From Rahnella aquatilis CIP 78.65 = ATCC 33071 (GTDB lineage Bacteria > Pseudomonadota > Gammaproteobacteria > Enterobacterales > Enterobacteriaceae), in the NCBI RefSeq assembly GCF_000241955.1, contig NC_016818.1, forward strand, positions 558,001 to 622,000: DNA of 64,000 bases, read 5' to 3'. The translations under genes and the position numbers were made by a program. The notes beneath the pieces were generated by a model. That model made no database searches and was not told the DNA's origin. It saw only the letters and a program-made list of their open reading frames with translations. Shown in pieces: positions 17,693 to 26,313 of this stretch (the stretch's first letter is position 1; every line of letters starts with the position of its first letter).

Positions 17693-20395
17693 ATGATGTT
17701 CAAAAATTTCACTTCCCGGCTGCTCAGTGCGCTCAGCCGTAATTTACCGCGCCGCTTAGTCCGCCGCGATCCGATGCTGGAAAACGTATCTGCCCGGGCA
17801 GCGCAGGCGATCCCTGCTGCGATGTCGGCGCATTGTCAGGCCTGTGCCCGTGCCACCGAAGATCAGTTGTATCTGCAATTCGCCAGTCATCCGGAAGGGC
17901 TGACGGCGCACGAAGCCGACGCGATCCGCGAAGTTTCCGGTCTGAATCAGACCGGCGATCAGCAACCGGCGCCGTGGTGGCGGCATTTGTGGCACTGCTA
18001 CCGCAATCCGTTCAACCTGCTGCTGACCGTGCTCGGCCTGGTATCTTACGCCACCGACGATTTAACGGCAGCGCTGGTGATTGGCGCGATGGTGTTTATT
18101 TCCACTTTCATGCATTTCATTCAGGAAGCGCGTTCCAATAAAGCCGCTGATGCACTGAAAGCGATGGTCAGCAATACCGCGACCGTGCTGCGCAGTGACG
18201 CGCAAACCGGGCGCAGCGAAACGGTGGAAATCCCGATCAGCCAGCTGGTACCGGGGGATCTGCTCAAGCTTTCTGCGGGGGATATGATCCCGGCTGACCT
18301 GCGCATTCTGTCTGCCAAAGATTTGTTTATCAGCCAGGCGGCACTGACCGGTGAATCCCTGCCGGTGGAAAAACACGCCTGCGAGAAAAAACCGATTGCG
18401 GCTGATCCGCTTGAACTTAACACCCTGTGTTTTATGGGCACCAACGTGGTGAGTGGCACGGCGATTGCGATGGTGATCGCCACCGGCAGCAAAGCCTGGT
18501 TCGGGCAGCTTGCCGAACGTGTGGTGCAGGAAGACACGCAGCCAAACGCGTTCCAGGCCGGGATCAGCAAAGTCAGCTGGCTGCTGATCCGCTTTATGAT
18601 GGTGATGACGCCGGTGGTGCTGGTGATCAACGGCTACACCAAAGGCGACTGGTGGGAAGCGGCGCTGTTTGCGCTCTCGGTGGCGGTCGGGCTGACGCCG
18701 GAAATGCTGCCGATGATTGTCACCTCGACGCTGGCGAAAGGCGCGGTCAAATTGTCCCGCCAGAAAGTGATCGTTAAACGTCTGGACGCCATCCAGAACT
18801 TTGGCGCAATGGACATCCTCTGCACGGATAAAACCGGCACACTGACACAGGATAAAATCGTGCTTGAGCGCCACACTGATGTGCTCGGTGAAACCAGCGA
18901 CGACGTGCTGCATCTGGCATGGCTGAACAGCCATTACCAGACCGGCCTGAAAAATCTGCTGGATGTCGCCGTGCTGGAGGCGGGCGATGCAGGTACGGCG
19001 CATAACTCACTGAAAATTGATGAAATTCCGTTTGATTTCGACCGCCGTCGCATGTCTGTGGTGGTCGCCGAAAACGACCAGAATCACCGCCTGATCTGCA
19101 AAGGCGCGCTGGAAGAAATGCTGTCGATTTGTACGCTGGTGCAGCTCAACGGTGAGATTGTGCCGCTGACCGATGTGTTGCTGGCGCGTATCCGCCGCAT
19201 TACCGACGATCTCAATCAGCAGGGCCTGCGCGTGGTGGCGGTGGCGCATAAAGTGATGCCATCGCGCACGCAGGGTTATGGCGTGACCGATGAATCCAGC
19301 CTGATCCTTGCCGGTTACATCGCGTTTCTCGACCCGCCAAAAGAAAGCACCGCACCGGCGCTGGACGCGCTGCAACGCAAGGGTGTGACGGTGAAAATCC
19401 TCACCGGCGATAATCCGCTGGTGGCGCGCAAAGTCTGCAAAGATGTGGGGTTACAGGCCGATAACGTGCTGATCGGCAGCGATATTGATGCCATGGATGA
19501 CAGTCAGTTGCTGCGGGTCGCCCGTGATACCACGGTGTTCGCCAAACTCACGCCGATGCACAAAGAACGCATTGTGCGCGTGTTGCGTGGCGAAGGGCAT
19601 GTGGTCGGGTTTATGGGCGACGGCATTAATGACGCCCCGGCGCTGCGTGCGGCAGACATTGGCATTTCGGTGGATTCGGCGGTGGATATCGCCAAAGAAG
19701 CGGCGGATATCATTTTGCTGGAAAAAAGCCTGATGGTGCTGGAGCAGGGTGTGACAGAAGGGCGCAGAACCTTCGCCAACATGCTGAAATACATCAAAAT
19801 GACCGCCAGTTCTAACTTCGGTAACGTGTTCAGCGTGCTGGTCGCCAGCGCCTTCCTGCCGTTCCTGCCGATGTTGCCGCTGCATCTGCTGATTCAGAAC
19901 CTGATTTACGATGTGTCTCAGGTGGCGATCCCGTTTGATAACGTGGATGAAGAACAACTGGCAAAACCGCAGCGCTGGAACGCGGGTGATATTGGCCGCT
20001 TTATGGTATTCTTCGGGCCGATCAGTTCCGTGTTCGATATCCTGACATTTAGTCTGATGTGGTGGGTGTTTAAAGCCAATACCGTTGAAGCGCAAACGCT
20101 GTTCCAGTCCGGCTGGTTCATTGAAGGACTGCTGTCGCAGACGCTGATCGTGCACATGATCCGCACCCGCAAAGTGCCGTTTATTCAGAGCCGCGCCTCC
20201 TGGCCGCTGTGCATCATGACGCTGATGGTGGTGATCACCGGTATCGCGCTGATCTACTCGCCGGTGGCCGGATTCCTGCAACTGCAGGCGCTGCCGCTGA
20301 GCTACTTCCCGTGGCTGATCGCGATCCTGGCAGGCTACATGGTGCTGACCCAGTGCGTGAAAGGCTGGTTCGTGCGCCGTTACGGCTGGCAATAA
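17693..20395 (+). CDS. mgtA: Magnesium-transporting P-type ATPase MgtA
   Basis: Inner-membrane P3B-type ATPase that imports Mg2+ at low external magnesium. TGES (actuator), DKTGTLT (phosphorylated aspartate) and GDGINDAPAL (hinge) are all intact, and about ten membrane segments are seen. The frame is open from a GTG at 17672, but tandem ATGs at 17693 and 17696 have AAAGG upstream and match the E. coli start (MFK...). The resulting 899-900 aa agrees with the 898 aa of E. coli MgtA. It is expressed from the PhoP-type promoter and mgtL leader upstream. Confidence 0.96.
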   Translation: MMFKNFTSRLLSALSRNLPRRLVRRDPMLENVSARAAQAIPAAMSAHCQACARATEDQLYLQFASHPEGLTAHEADAIREVSGLNQTGDQQPAPWWRHLWHCYRNPFNLLLTVLGLVSYATDDLTAALVIGAMVFISTFMHFIQEARSNKAADALKAMVSNTATVLRSDAQTGRSETVEIPISQLVPGDLLKLSAGDMIPADLRILSAKDLFISQAALTGESLPVEKHACEKKPIAADPLELNTLCFMGTNVVSGTAIAMVIATGSKAWFGQLAERVVQEDTQPNAFQAGISKVSWLLIRFMMVMTPVVLVINGYTKGDWWEAALFALSVAVGLTPEMLPMIVTSTLAKGAVKLSRQKVIVKRLDAIQNFGAMDILCTDKTGTLTQDKIVLERHTDVLGETSDDVLHLAWLNSHYQTGLKNLLDVAVLEAGDAGTAHNSLKIDEIPFDFDRRRMSVVVAENDQNHRLICKGALEEMLSICTLVQLNGEIVPLTDVLLARIRRITDDLNQQGLRVVAVAHKVMPSRTQGYGVTDESSLILAGYIAFLDPPKESTAPALDALQRKGVTVKILTGDNPLVARKVCKDVGLQADNVLIGSDIDAMDDSQLLRVARDTTVFAKLTPMHKERIVRVLRGEGHVVGFMGDGINDAPALRAADIGISVDSAVDIAKEAADIILLEKSLMVLEQGVTEGRRTFANMLKYIKMTASSNFGNVFSVLVASAFLPFLPMLPLHLLIQNLIYDVSQVAIPFDNVDEEQLAKPQRWNAGDIGRFMVFFGPISSVFDILTFSLMWWVFKANTVEAQTLFQSGWFIEGLLSQTLIVHMIRTRKVPFIQSRASWPLCIMTLMVVITGIALIYSPVAGFLQLQALPLSYFPWLIAILAGYMVLTQCVKGWFVRRYGWQ

Positions 20396-20412
20396 GGGTT
20401 TCGCGTTAATCA

Positions 20413-20453
20413 TAAAGGCGGTGATGGTTAACGCAGTCACCGCCTTTATTTTA
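20413..20453 (+). terminator. Intrinsic terminator after mgtA
   Basis: TAAAGGCGGTGA pairs with TCACCGCCTTTA around a 12-base loop, followed by a T-rich run. It lies about 18 bp past the mgtA stop codon. Confidence 0.85.
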
Positions 20454-20587
20454 TATGTTTCGTTTAAAGAAATTCTAATAAGTGTGTATTTTACACAATA
20501 AGTGAACTTTCAAATAACGAAAATCAAGAACAAGTAATGTCAGTTTTCCTGATCTCCATTGTAAGTAAAAAATCTAGTGCGTACGTG

Positions 20588-20593
20588 TATAAT
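20588..20593 (+). promoter_or_regulatory. Probable -10 element of the AT-rich cassette
   Basis: A perfect TATAAT lies 45 bp upstream of the ATG at 20638. No good -35 was found at the proper distance (TTGTAA at 20559 is too far away). The remainder of 20454-20637 is AT-rich with a small palindrome GTGTA-TTT-TACAC and no gene. Confidence 0.4.
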
Positions 20594-20637
20594 GCAATAC
20601 CAATATAATGGGAATGAATCACAACTAAGGGATTAAT

Positions 20638-21289
20638 ATGGCTGACATTGATGATATAGCCACGCGCATTGCTGGGATTATTCTATCCCCCGAATCAGTA
20701 AATGGCCTCATAAACGGTGCGTTCACCGTGCCGCTTGATATGGGCTATATGGTATATGGCGTGTTTGATACAGACTCACGGTTCAGGCGTGAAACAGCTA
20801 GAATTAGAATAGCTGGCGCTATAAGAAACGATATCTTGAATTATGACCCTATCATAGATGTGATTAAGATAATTTTTACTAAGTTTAACCTCTACGTTAC
20901 CGAGACAGAGCAGGACAATATATAGAGGCGTAATTACATCATTTGTGGGAAGGATGGGGACTAATACAATCATGGCTATGATAACGGCTGCAGTATTAGA
21001 AAGAGTTTCTTTTATCTCAGCTACATTTAAATCGAAACCCATAGCTGTATTAACTGGAACGTTGTTAATTGGTGGTATGACTGAGCGCTCAATACGAACC
21101 TCTGAACGGTTGGAGGCTGAGAACCCAGAAATATATAATTTATTGAGCCCCAAAGACTATGATCTCCTTTACTTCTTATTTGAGCCATCCGTTCAACCTT
21201 TTGTAGATGCAATGCATATCAGAATGACGCAAGGCGAACCTGCATTCAGAAAAATAATTGATTTGGTGAGGAAGGAAATAAATGCCTAA
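20638..21289 (+). pseudogene. Frameshifted gene of unknown function next to an hcp scar
   Basis: Two adjacent open frames look like the halves of one protein of about 216 aa. The first (20638-20925, 95 aa, start preceded by AAGGGA) ends at a TAG inside AATATATAG. The second frame is open through that point and continues to 21289. Adding back one AT unit at about 20917-20924 would join them smoothly (...EQDN-I-YRGVITSF...). The C-terminal half has a hydrophobic segment and ends in a conserved-looking stretch (KDYDLLYFLFEP). I recall similar roughly 200-residue proteins beside hcp genes in enterobacteria but cannot verify it. No known domain is recognised. Alternatively they are two separate small genes. 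Confidence 0.55.
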
Positions 21290-21536
21290 AAACGGGGTAT
21301 TTTTTAAACTCTTCAGGATGGTGCTTACTGCAATCGAAAAAGTAGTTGCATTTATAATTTATTATTTATTTGAATTCGCATTTGCACCATTGATTATATT
21401 TGGGACAATACTTTGCATTATGTACATCGAGCCGTGGCCGATAAAGTTTGCAGGTATAGGAACTTGGCTCATATTTCTATACGTCTTGTACAAAGTGATT
21501 GATAAAATCACAGGCAGAGACAAACGTGATAATTAA
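21282..21536 (+). CDS. Small membrane protein of unknown function, 84 aa
   Basis: The start overlaps the end of the preceding frame by 8 bp, implying translational coupling. Two hydrophobic segments (about residues 17-45 and 52-72) indicate an inner-membrane protein, and the C-terminus is charged (KITGRDKRDN). It sits between the frameshifted gene and the hcp scar, 17 bp before the latter. By position it could be an immunity or accessory protein of an hcp-linked module, but nothing in the sequence proves this. Confidence 0.6.
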   Translation: MPKNGVFFKLFRMVLTAIEKVVAFIIYYLFEFAFAPLIIFGTILCIMYIEPWPIKFAGIGTWLIFLYVLYKVIDKITGRDKRDN

Positions 21537-21553
21537 CTTTATAAGGATATAAC

Positions 21554-21635
21554 ATGTCAATTCCAGCTTATTTATTTCTAACGCGACGGTAATATCATAC
21601 ACAAGGACGGATGGAATGAGAGAGCCACAGCGTAG
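21554..21635 (+). pseudogene. Internally deleted remnant of hcp (T6SS tube protein)
   Basis: After a good ribosome site (AAGGATATAAC), the ATG at 21554 opens MSIPAYLFL, the typical start of enterobacterial Hcp. From 21585 in the next frame DGNIIHKDGWNERATA and a stop follow, which is the typical C-terminus of the same Hcp family. The middle, roughly 130 residues, is missing and the two ends are out of frame. This is a deletion scar of an hcp gene that was in operon with the two upstream frames. Confidence 0.72.
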
Positions 21636-21647
21636 CGTTGCCAGCCA

Positions 21648-21780
21648 AAGCTCCTCCTCGGTCAGTTGGAGGGGCTCGTAATCGGAGTTGAGTTATGTCG
21701 ATGGAAATAAGCTTTGATAAACTTCATTGAAAATAAGACAGCTAAAATAATAAATGGGCGTGGTATCCGCCCATTCGTTA
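21648..21780 (+). other. Two hairpins downstream of the hcp scar
   Basis: AGCTCCTCC...GGAGGGGCT (about 21650-21677) and ATGGGCG...CGCCCAT (about 21755-21774) can form stem-loops, the second possibly a weak terminator of the vanished hcp operon. No gene is seen here before the IS200-type element. Confidence 0.4.
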
Positions 21781-21786
21781 TTGTCT

Positions 21787-22494
21787 ATAGAAAACCCCCA
21801 GCTAGGCTGGGGGTTCCGTAAAGCTTCCAGCTTTGAGCCGGATATAAAAACCCCTTTTGATTTGTTAAAACACCTTGCGGTCTGGCAACTGCATTGGTCA
21901 AACAAGAAATCAAAAGGGGGTCCCAATGGGGGACGAAAAGAGCTTAGCGCACACCCGATGGAACTGTAAATATCACATAGTTTTCGCGCCTAAATACCGA
22001 AGGCAGGTCTTCTACGGCGAGAAACGCCGTGCAGTAGGGAGTATTTTAAGAAAACTGTGTGAATGGAAAAATGTGCACATTCTGGAAGCAGAATGCTGTG
22101 CAGATCACATCCATATGCTTGTGGAAATCCCGCCGAAGATGAGTGTATCGAGCTTCATGGGGTATCTGAAGGGCAAAAGTAGTCTGATGCTATATGAACA
22201 ATTTGGTGATCTTAAATTCAAATACAGGAACAGGGAGTTTTGGTGCCGAGGGTATTATGTAGATACAGTGGGTAAAAATACATCGAAGATCCAGGAATAC
22301 ATAAAGCACCAACTGGAGCAGGATAAACTAGGGGAACAGTTATCAATCCCGTATCCAGGGAGCCCGTTTACGGGCGGTAAGTAACGAATTTGGATGCAAA
22401 TGTCAGATTGCTATGCGCCTGTTAGGGCGCGGCTGGTAACAGAGCCTTACAGGCGCATATGAAAAACCTCCGGCTATGCCGGAGGATATTTATT
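21787..22494 (+). mobile_element. IS200-type insertion sequence (IS200/IS605 family)
   Basis: A complete-looking element of about 708 bp. The left end has a hairpin (AACCCCCAGC/GCTGGGGGTT, 21793-21815). An internal inverted repeat (about 21848-21863 with 21907-21921) can pair over the tnpA ribosome site, as in IS200. The right end has two hairpins, the last CCTCCGGC/GCCGGAGG at 22467-22485. There are no terminal inverted repeats, as expected for this family. The exact ends are approximate. Confidence 0.85.
21926..22384 (+). CDS. tnpA: IS200 transposase TnpA
   Basis: Y1-HUH single-strand transposase of 152 aa. The HUH motif is H61-I-H63 (ADHIHML) and the catalytic tyrosine is probably Y125 (KIQEYIKHQ). 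The start MGDEKSLAHTRWN at 21926 is the family start; the frame is open further upstream, but that part lies in the regulatory hairpin. The gene appears intact. Confidence 0.93.
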   Translation: MGDEKSLAHTRWNCKYHIVFAPKYRRQVFYGEKRRAVGSILRKLCEWKNVHILEAECCADHIHMLVEIPPKMSVSSFMGYLKGKSSLMLYEQFGDLKFKYRNREFWCRGYYVDTVGKNTSKIQEYIKHQLEQDKLGEQLSIPYPGSPFTGGK

Positions 22495-22505
22495 CCTGAT
22501 TAATG

Positions 22506-22709
22506 CTATGACTTTCGCGTATTGTTTAGATCGTTACGACGGTTCACCCGGGTGTTAATCAGCAGGGTGATGATCAGAATCGAGGCGATCACGCCCAGCG
22601 ATATTCCCACCGGAATGTGGAACACATCGAGCAGGGCCATCTTGATACCGGTGAACAGCAGGAACGCCGGCAGGCGCAGGCTCAGCTGGATGATGCGGCG
22701 GCGATCCAT
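22506..22709 (-). pseudogene. Internally deleted copy of the 3' part of alx
   Basis: Positions 22538-22634 match the end of the intact alx gene (24190-24286) with about two differences. The match then jumps to the middle of alx (24655-24686) across the 13-base direct repeat CATCTTGATACCG, which occurs twice in alx (about 24291 and 24657). This is the product expected from recombination between those repeats, removing about 366 bp. Similarity ends at about 22668. The last codons differ (NDLNNTRKS rather than ADLAKSKK). It is not a functional gene. Confidence 0.75.
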
Positions 22710-22772
22710 GACGAACTGGTGATCGCGATGGTGTATCCGCTGGAGGTGTTGCTGAACGGCGTGAAGCCGTAA
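22668..22772 (+). pseudogene. Short coding-like remnant of unknown origin
   Basis: A rightward frame reads QAQLDDAAAIHDELVIAM and then VYPLEVLLNGVKP before a TAA at 22770-22772, with the codon choice of real genes. It begins where the alx fragment ends and has no start codon of its own. It looks like the last 34 or so codons of a truncated gene; the family is not recognised. A GC-rich hairpin (GCACCGGGC/GCCCGGTGC, 22779-22806) follows, between it and sstT. Confidence 0.4.
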
Positions 22773-22814
22773 GGCAATGCACCGGGCGGCAGGGGCTGCC
22801 CGGTGCAGGAAGGA

Positions 22815-24026
22815 TCAGTTTTTCTGACAGGCTGCGGCGGTAAACAACACGTCGGTGGAAGAGTTCAGCGCAGTTTCCGCTGAATCCTGCAAAATACCGA
22901 TGATGAAACCGACAGCCACCACCTGCATGGCGATGTCATTGGGAATGCCAAACAGGCTGCATGCCATCGGGATCAGCAGCAGCGAACCGCCCGCCACCCC
23001 TGACGCGCCACAGGCGCACACTGCCGCCATCACGCTCAGCAACAGCGCCGTCAGAATATCCACTTCAATACCCAGCGTCGTGACTGCCGCCAGCGTCAGC
23101 ACTGTAATGGTGATCGCCGCGCCCGCCATATTGATGGTGGCACCCAGCGGGATCGACACAGAATAGGTGTCTTCATCCAGCCCCAGTTTGCGGCAAAGGT
23201 TCATGTTGACCGGAATATTGGCGGCAGAACTGCGGGTGAAGAAGGCGGTGACGCCACTTTCACGCAGGCAGGCGAAGACCAGCGGATAGGGGTTTCGGCG
23301 GGTTTTCACCAGCACGATCAGCGGATTAAATACCAGCGCCACCAGCAACATACAGCCAATCAGCACAACCAGCAGATGTGCATAATCGTATAACGCGCCA
23401 AATCCGCTGGTGGCCAGTGTTTCGGCGACCAGACCGAAAATCCCCAGTGGCGCAAAGCGGATCACCACACGGACAATTTTGGTGACGGCCACCGAGACAT
23501 CCGTGACCAGATTTTTCGTCGTATCAGCAGCCTGACGCAGCGCCAGTCCAAGGCCAATCGCCCAGGCCAGAATGCCGATATAATTCGCATCGATCAGGGC
23601 GCGGAACGGGTTAGACACAATGCTCATAATCAGCCCTTTCAGCACCTCCGCAATCCCTCCCGGCGGCGTGATTTCGACGTTCGCGACTTTCAGATCCAGC
23701 GTCGAAGGGAACATAAAACTGACCACGACGGCAATCAGTGCCGCCGAAAACGTCCCGAAGAGATACAGAAACAGGATCGGACCCAGCGACGTTTTACGGC
23801 CTTTGGGATGATTGGTGATTGAAGCGGTAACCAGCACTAACACCAGCAACGGTGCGACGGCTTTCAGCGCGCCGACAAACAAACTGCCGAGCAGGCCCGC
23901 CGTTTTCGCCACTTCCGGCGCCAGTGCCGCGAGGATGATACCGGCGATTAAGCCGACCAGAATTTGCATCACCAGACTGCTGTCGGTGAAGCGTTTTAAA
24001 AATGACGGAGAGGATGGTGTTTGCAT
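22815..24026 (-). CDS. sstT: Serine/threonine:sodium symporter SstT
   Basis: DAACS-family inner-membrane transporter taking up serine and threonine with Na+. About eight hydrophobic segments, the serine-rich hairpin ([13 protein letters not shown]), the helix motif [10 protein letters not shown] and the C-terminal [15 protein letters not shown] and [15 protein letters not shown] follow the E. coli protein closely. The start at 24026 ([16 protein letters not shown] upstream) gives 403 aa, near the E. coli 414; an upstream extension of 9 residues is unlikely. In E. coli sstT also neighbours alx. Confidence 0.95.
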   Translation of the reverse strand: MQTPSSPSFLKRFTDSSLVMQILVGLIAGIILAALAPEVAKTAGLLGSLFVGALKAVAPLLVLVLVTASITNHPKGRKTSLGPILFLYLFGTFSAALIAVVVSFMFPSTLDLKVANVEITPPGGIAEVLKGLIMSIVSNPFRALIDANYIGILAWAIGLGLALRQAADTTKNLVTDVSVAVTKIVRVVIRFAPLGIFGLVAETLATSGFGALYDYAHLLVVLIGCMLLVALVFNPLIVLVKTRRNPYPLVFACLRESGVTAFFTRSSAANIPVNMNLCRKLGLDEDTYSVSIPLGATINMAGAAITITVLTLAAVTTLGIEVDILTALLLSVMAAVCACGASGVAGGSLLLIPMACSLFGIPNDIAMQVVAVGFIIGILQDSAETALNSSTDVLFTAAACQKN

Positions 24027-24099
24027 GATTTTCCCTTTTTTATACGTTATCACCGTTCGTGTCCTGAACGGCGAAGCAGGAGACTAGCAGAATCTAGCT

Positions 24100-24129
24100 C
24101 AAAAAATAACGGGCGCTTGTTAGCGCCCG
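24100..24129 (-). terminator. Intrinsic terminator after alx
   Basis: CGGGCGC-TTGTTA-GCGCCCG (24110-24129), read leftwards, is followed by TTATTTTTT. It lies 32 bp past the alx stop codon and upstream of sstT. Confidence 0.88.
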
Positions 24130-24161
24130 CCTGATGACATTATTTTGCGATCGATGCCCGC

Positions 24162-25133
24162 TTATTTTTTGGATTTTGCGAGGTCAGCCCGACGGTTCAC
24201 CCAGGTGTTAATCAGCAGGGTGATGATCAGAATCGACGCGATCACGCCCAGCGATATTCCCACCGGAATGTGGAACACATCGAGCAGCAGCATCTTGATA
24301 CCGATGAAAATCAGGATCACCGCCAGACCGTATTTCAGCATCGAGAAACGTTCTGCCACGCCTGCCAGCAGGAAGTACATCGCACGCAGGCCGAGGATCG
24401 CGAACAGGTTAGACGTCAGCACGATGAACGGGTCGGTGGTCACCGCGAAAATCGCCGGGATGCTGTCGACCGCAAAAATCACGTCACTCAGTTCAACCAT
24501 GATCAGCACCAGCAACAGCGGGGTGGCGAACAGAATACCGTTACGGCGCACGAAGAATTTCTCGCCCTGCAACTCGTCGGTCATGCGCATTTTGCTGCGC
24601 AGCCAGCGGATCATCGGCTTTTCGCCCACTTCGCCGTCGTCTTCTTTCGCCAGCGCCATCTTGATACCGGTGAACAGCAGGAACGCGCCAAACACGTACA
24701 AAATCCAGCTAAATTGCCCCACCAGCCAGCTGCCGGCGAAAATCATGCCGGTACGCAGGACGATGGCGCCGAGCACGCCGTAGACCAGTACGCGGCGTTG
24801 CAGGCTGGCAGGAATAGAGAAGTAACTGAACAGGATCAGCCAGACGAAGACGTTATCCACCGCCAGCGCTTTTTCCAGCAGATAACCGGTCAGGAACATC
24901 GTGGCCTTGGCGTCTGCCACCTCACGGCCAAACTCGCCGTTGAGATACCACCAGAAGCCGAAGTTGAACAGCAACGACAGGCCTATCCACACCAGCGACC
25001 ACAGCGCGGCACTTTTCATACTCATGGTTTGCGCGCCTTTGCGACCCTGCAACAGCAGGTCGAACGCGAGCATAATTATCACTACCACGGCAAAAGAGCC
25101 CCACAACATCGGGTTGCCTACGGAGTTCATCAT
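24162..25133 (-). CDS. alx: TerC-family membrane protein Alx (manganese homeostasis)
   Basis: Inner-membrane protein of the TerC family, 323 aa, with about nine hydrophobic segments. [16 protein letters not shown] and [18 protein letters not shown] carry the paired acidic residues typical of the family. E. coli Alx is induced by alkali and Mn2+ through its leader riboswitch and is linked to Mn2+ export. Two ATGs in tandem (25133 and 25130) follow GAGG. The upstream leader contains the corresponding riboswitch. Confidence 0.95.
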   Translation of the reverse strand: MMNSVGNPMLWGSFAVVVIIMLAFDLLLQGRKGAQTMSMKSAALWSLVWIGLSLLFNFGFWWYLNGEFGREVADAKATMFLTGYLLEKALAVDNVFVWLILFSYFSIPASLQRRVLVYGVLGAIVLRTGMIFAGSWLVGQFSWILYVFGAFLLFTGIKMALAKEDDGEVGEKPMIRWLRSKMRMTDELQGEKFFVRRNGILFATPLLLVLIMVELSDVIFAVDSIPAIFAVTTDPFIVLTSNLFAILGLRAMYFLLAGVAERFSMLKYGLAVILIFIGIKMLLLDVFHIPVGISLGVIASILIITLLINTWVNRRADLAKSKK

Positions 25134-25156
25134 TGCGTCATCCTCGAAAAAACATC

Positions 25157-25191
25157 AAAAAAAAACGGCCAGCGTCGGAAGACGTTAGCCG
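25157..25191 (-). terminator. Intrinsic terminator in the alx leader
   Basis: Read leftwards, CGGCTAACGTC and GACGCTGGCCG pair around TTCC with one mismatch and run straight into nine T residues. It ends only about 23 nt before the alx start codon, so it would stop transcription unless an alternative fold forms. It is the natural expression platform for the riboswitch upstream. Confidence 0.7.
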
Positions 25192-25258
25192 CTCATTTTT
25201 GAGCTGTGAGCAAACCTCGCCTTCCGGCAAGGTCTCACTTACAACCCGTTTCCCCTTC

Positions 25259-25365
25259 ATCTTTCGAGCCGCAGGGTTGTTGGCTGCGTTCGCTCACCCG
25301 AATCACTGACCTGTGTCAGCTCATCGGGATTCGTTCGCTTGCCGCCTACCTGCAACTCGAATTAT
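25259..25365 (-). repeat. Dispersed palindromic intergenic repeat in the alx leader
   Basis: A roughly 107-bp palindrome-like element with ends related by inversion (TCGAGCCGCAGG against CCTGCAACTCGA) and conserved-looking blocks such as GGCGGCAAGCGAACGAATCC and GTGAGCGAACGCAGCC. I recall this pattern as a common intergenic repeat of Serratia and Yersinia genomes (ERIC/YPAL-like); that is recollection, not a search. It lies between the riboswitch and the terminator hairpin. Confidence 0.62.
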
Positions 25366-25382
25366 TCGGGTAAACATTAATT

Positions 25383-25485
25383 AGTGGGTTGCCCCGGTAA
25401 CCGGGTGGCTGAGACGGCGCTTAAGCGCGGGTCCAGGCACCGTAATGACGATTATCCGGCGAAGAAGTTACTCCCCTTTGCAGCT
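25383..25485 (-). promoter_or_regulatory. yybP-ykoY (manganese) riboswitch of alx
   Basis: Read leftwards, the sequence carries the hallmark block GCAAAGGGGAGTAACTTCTT, followed by CATTACGGTGCCTGGACCC, a GCGCTTAAGCGC stem, and CCCGGTTACCGGGGCAACCC. This matches the recalled alx PRE element of E. coli and the yybP-ykoY class, which senses Mn2+. The alx start is some 250 nt further downstream, an unusually long distance because of the repeat in between. Confidence 0.85.
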
Positions 25486-25540
25486 CGCAAATTAATGCAA
25501 AATGTGTCCGGTGTCAAACATTCAGAAACATTTTAGCGCA

Positions 25541-26287
25541 TTAACCTGCCAGGGCCTGGCGCTTGCCGAGTGCGCCAACAAAGGAAAGCAGCAGGCTGCG
25601 GCTGAGCGGCGTTTCGCTAAGTTGCTGAGCCTGATGCGCAAAATCGACATTATCGTCTTCGGCGATGGACCCCAGCCAGGACAGATATGTCTTCATGACC
25701 GCCAGACTGAATTCAGGATGGAACTGTGTGCTGATGGCGTTCGGGCCGTAGCGCAGGATCTGATGCGGATCGTGCTGCGTTTTTGCCAGCACCGTCGCTG
25801 TCGCGGGCGGGGTGATGACGGTTTGCAGGTGGATCAGATTGGCCGCGAACTGTGCGGGAAGCTGCGACACCAGTGGATCAAGATGCCCGTCCGGCGTCAG
25901 CGTCACCTCATGGGTACCGACTTCAATACCCTGCGGATGGTAATCCACCTCGCCGCCCAGCGCGTATGCCATCAGCTGATGGCCGTAGCAGGCACCAAAC
26001 ATCGGTAATTCCTGCAACATGCCCAGCCGTACCCAGTCCGCCGCTTCTTCGCTCCATGCCAGATGCTCGGTAACCATGCTGCGCGAACCGGTAATGATCG
26101 CCCCGCAATAGTTTTCCGGCGGCAGCGGGCGCTCACCCGCCTGCAAATCCACAATCACCACCTGCTGCGCATCGATATCGCCCTGACGGATAAACATCTG
26201 CGGAAAGTTATCGTGCGCACGACGGATAGGTTCCGGCGCGTGGCCGGTCTGTAAAATTAACAGCGGTTTCTGGCTGGGTGCAATCAT
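25541..26287 (-). CDS. Class I glutamine amidotransferase-like protein
   Basis: Single-domain GATase1 of 248 aa. The nucleophile elbow GACYGHQL has C100, and the other triad members are H190 and E192 in QFHPEF. It resembles the YfeJ type of stand-alone amidotransferases, related in fold to the N-terminal half of GMP synthetase. The partner or true substrate is unknown. The start has GGGAG upstream. It lies 26 bp downstream of the ygjR-like gene on the same strand, so the two may be co-transcribed. Confidence 0.85.
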   Translation of the reverse strand: MIAPSQKPLLILQTGHAPEPIRRAHDNFPQMFIRQGDIDAQQVVIVDLQAGERPLPPENYCGAIITGSRSMVTEHLAWSEEAADWVRLGMLQELPMFGACYGHQLMAYALGGEVDYHPQGIEVGTHEVTLTPDGHLDPLVSQLPAQFAANLIHLQTVITPPATATVLAKTQHDPHQILRYGPNAISTQFHPEFSLAVMKTYLSWLGSIAEDDNVDFAHQAQQLSETPLSRSLLLSFVGALGKRQALAG

Positions 26288-26313
26288 CTGTTACTCCCGA
26301 TTTTTACTGAACA

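Noticed and set aside
17756..20440. Several long leftward open frames antisense to mgtA
   Set aside because: High-GC third positions of mgtA remove stops on the complement. No plausible protein family or starts are seen.
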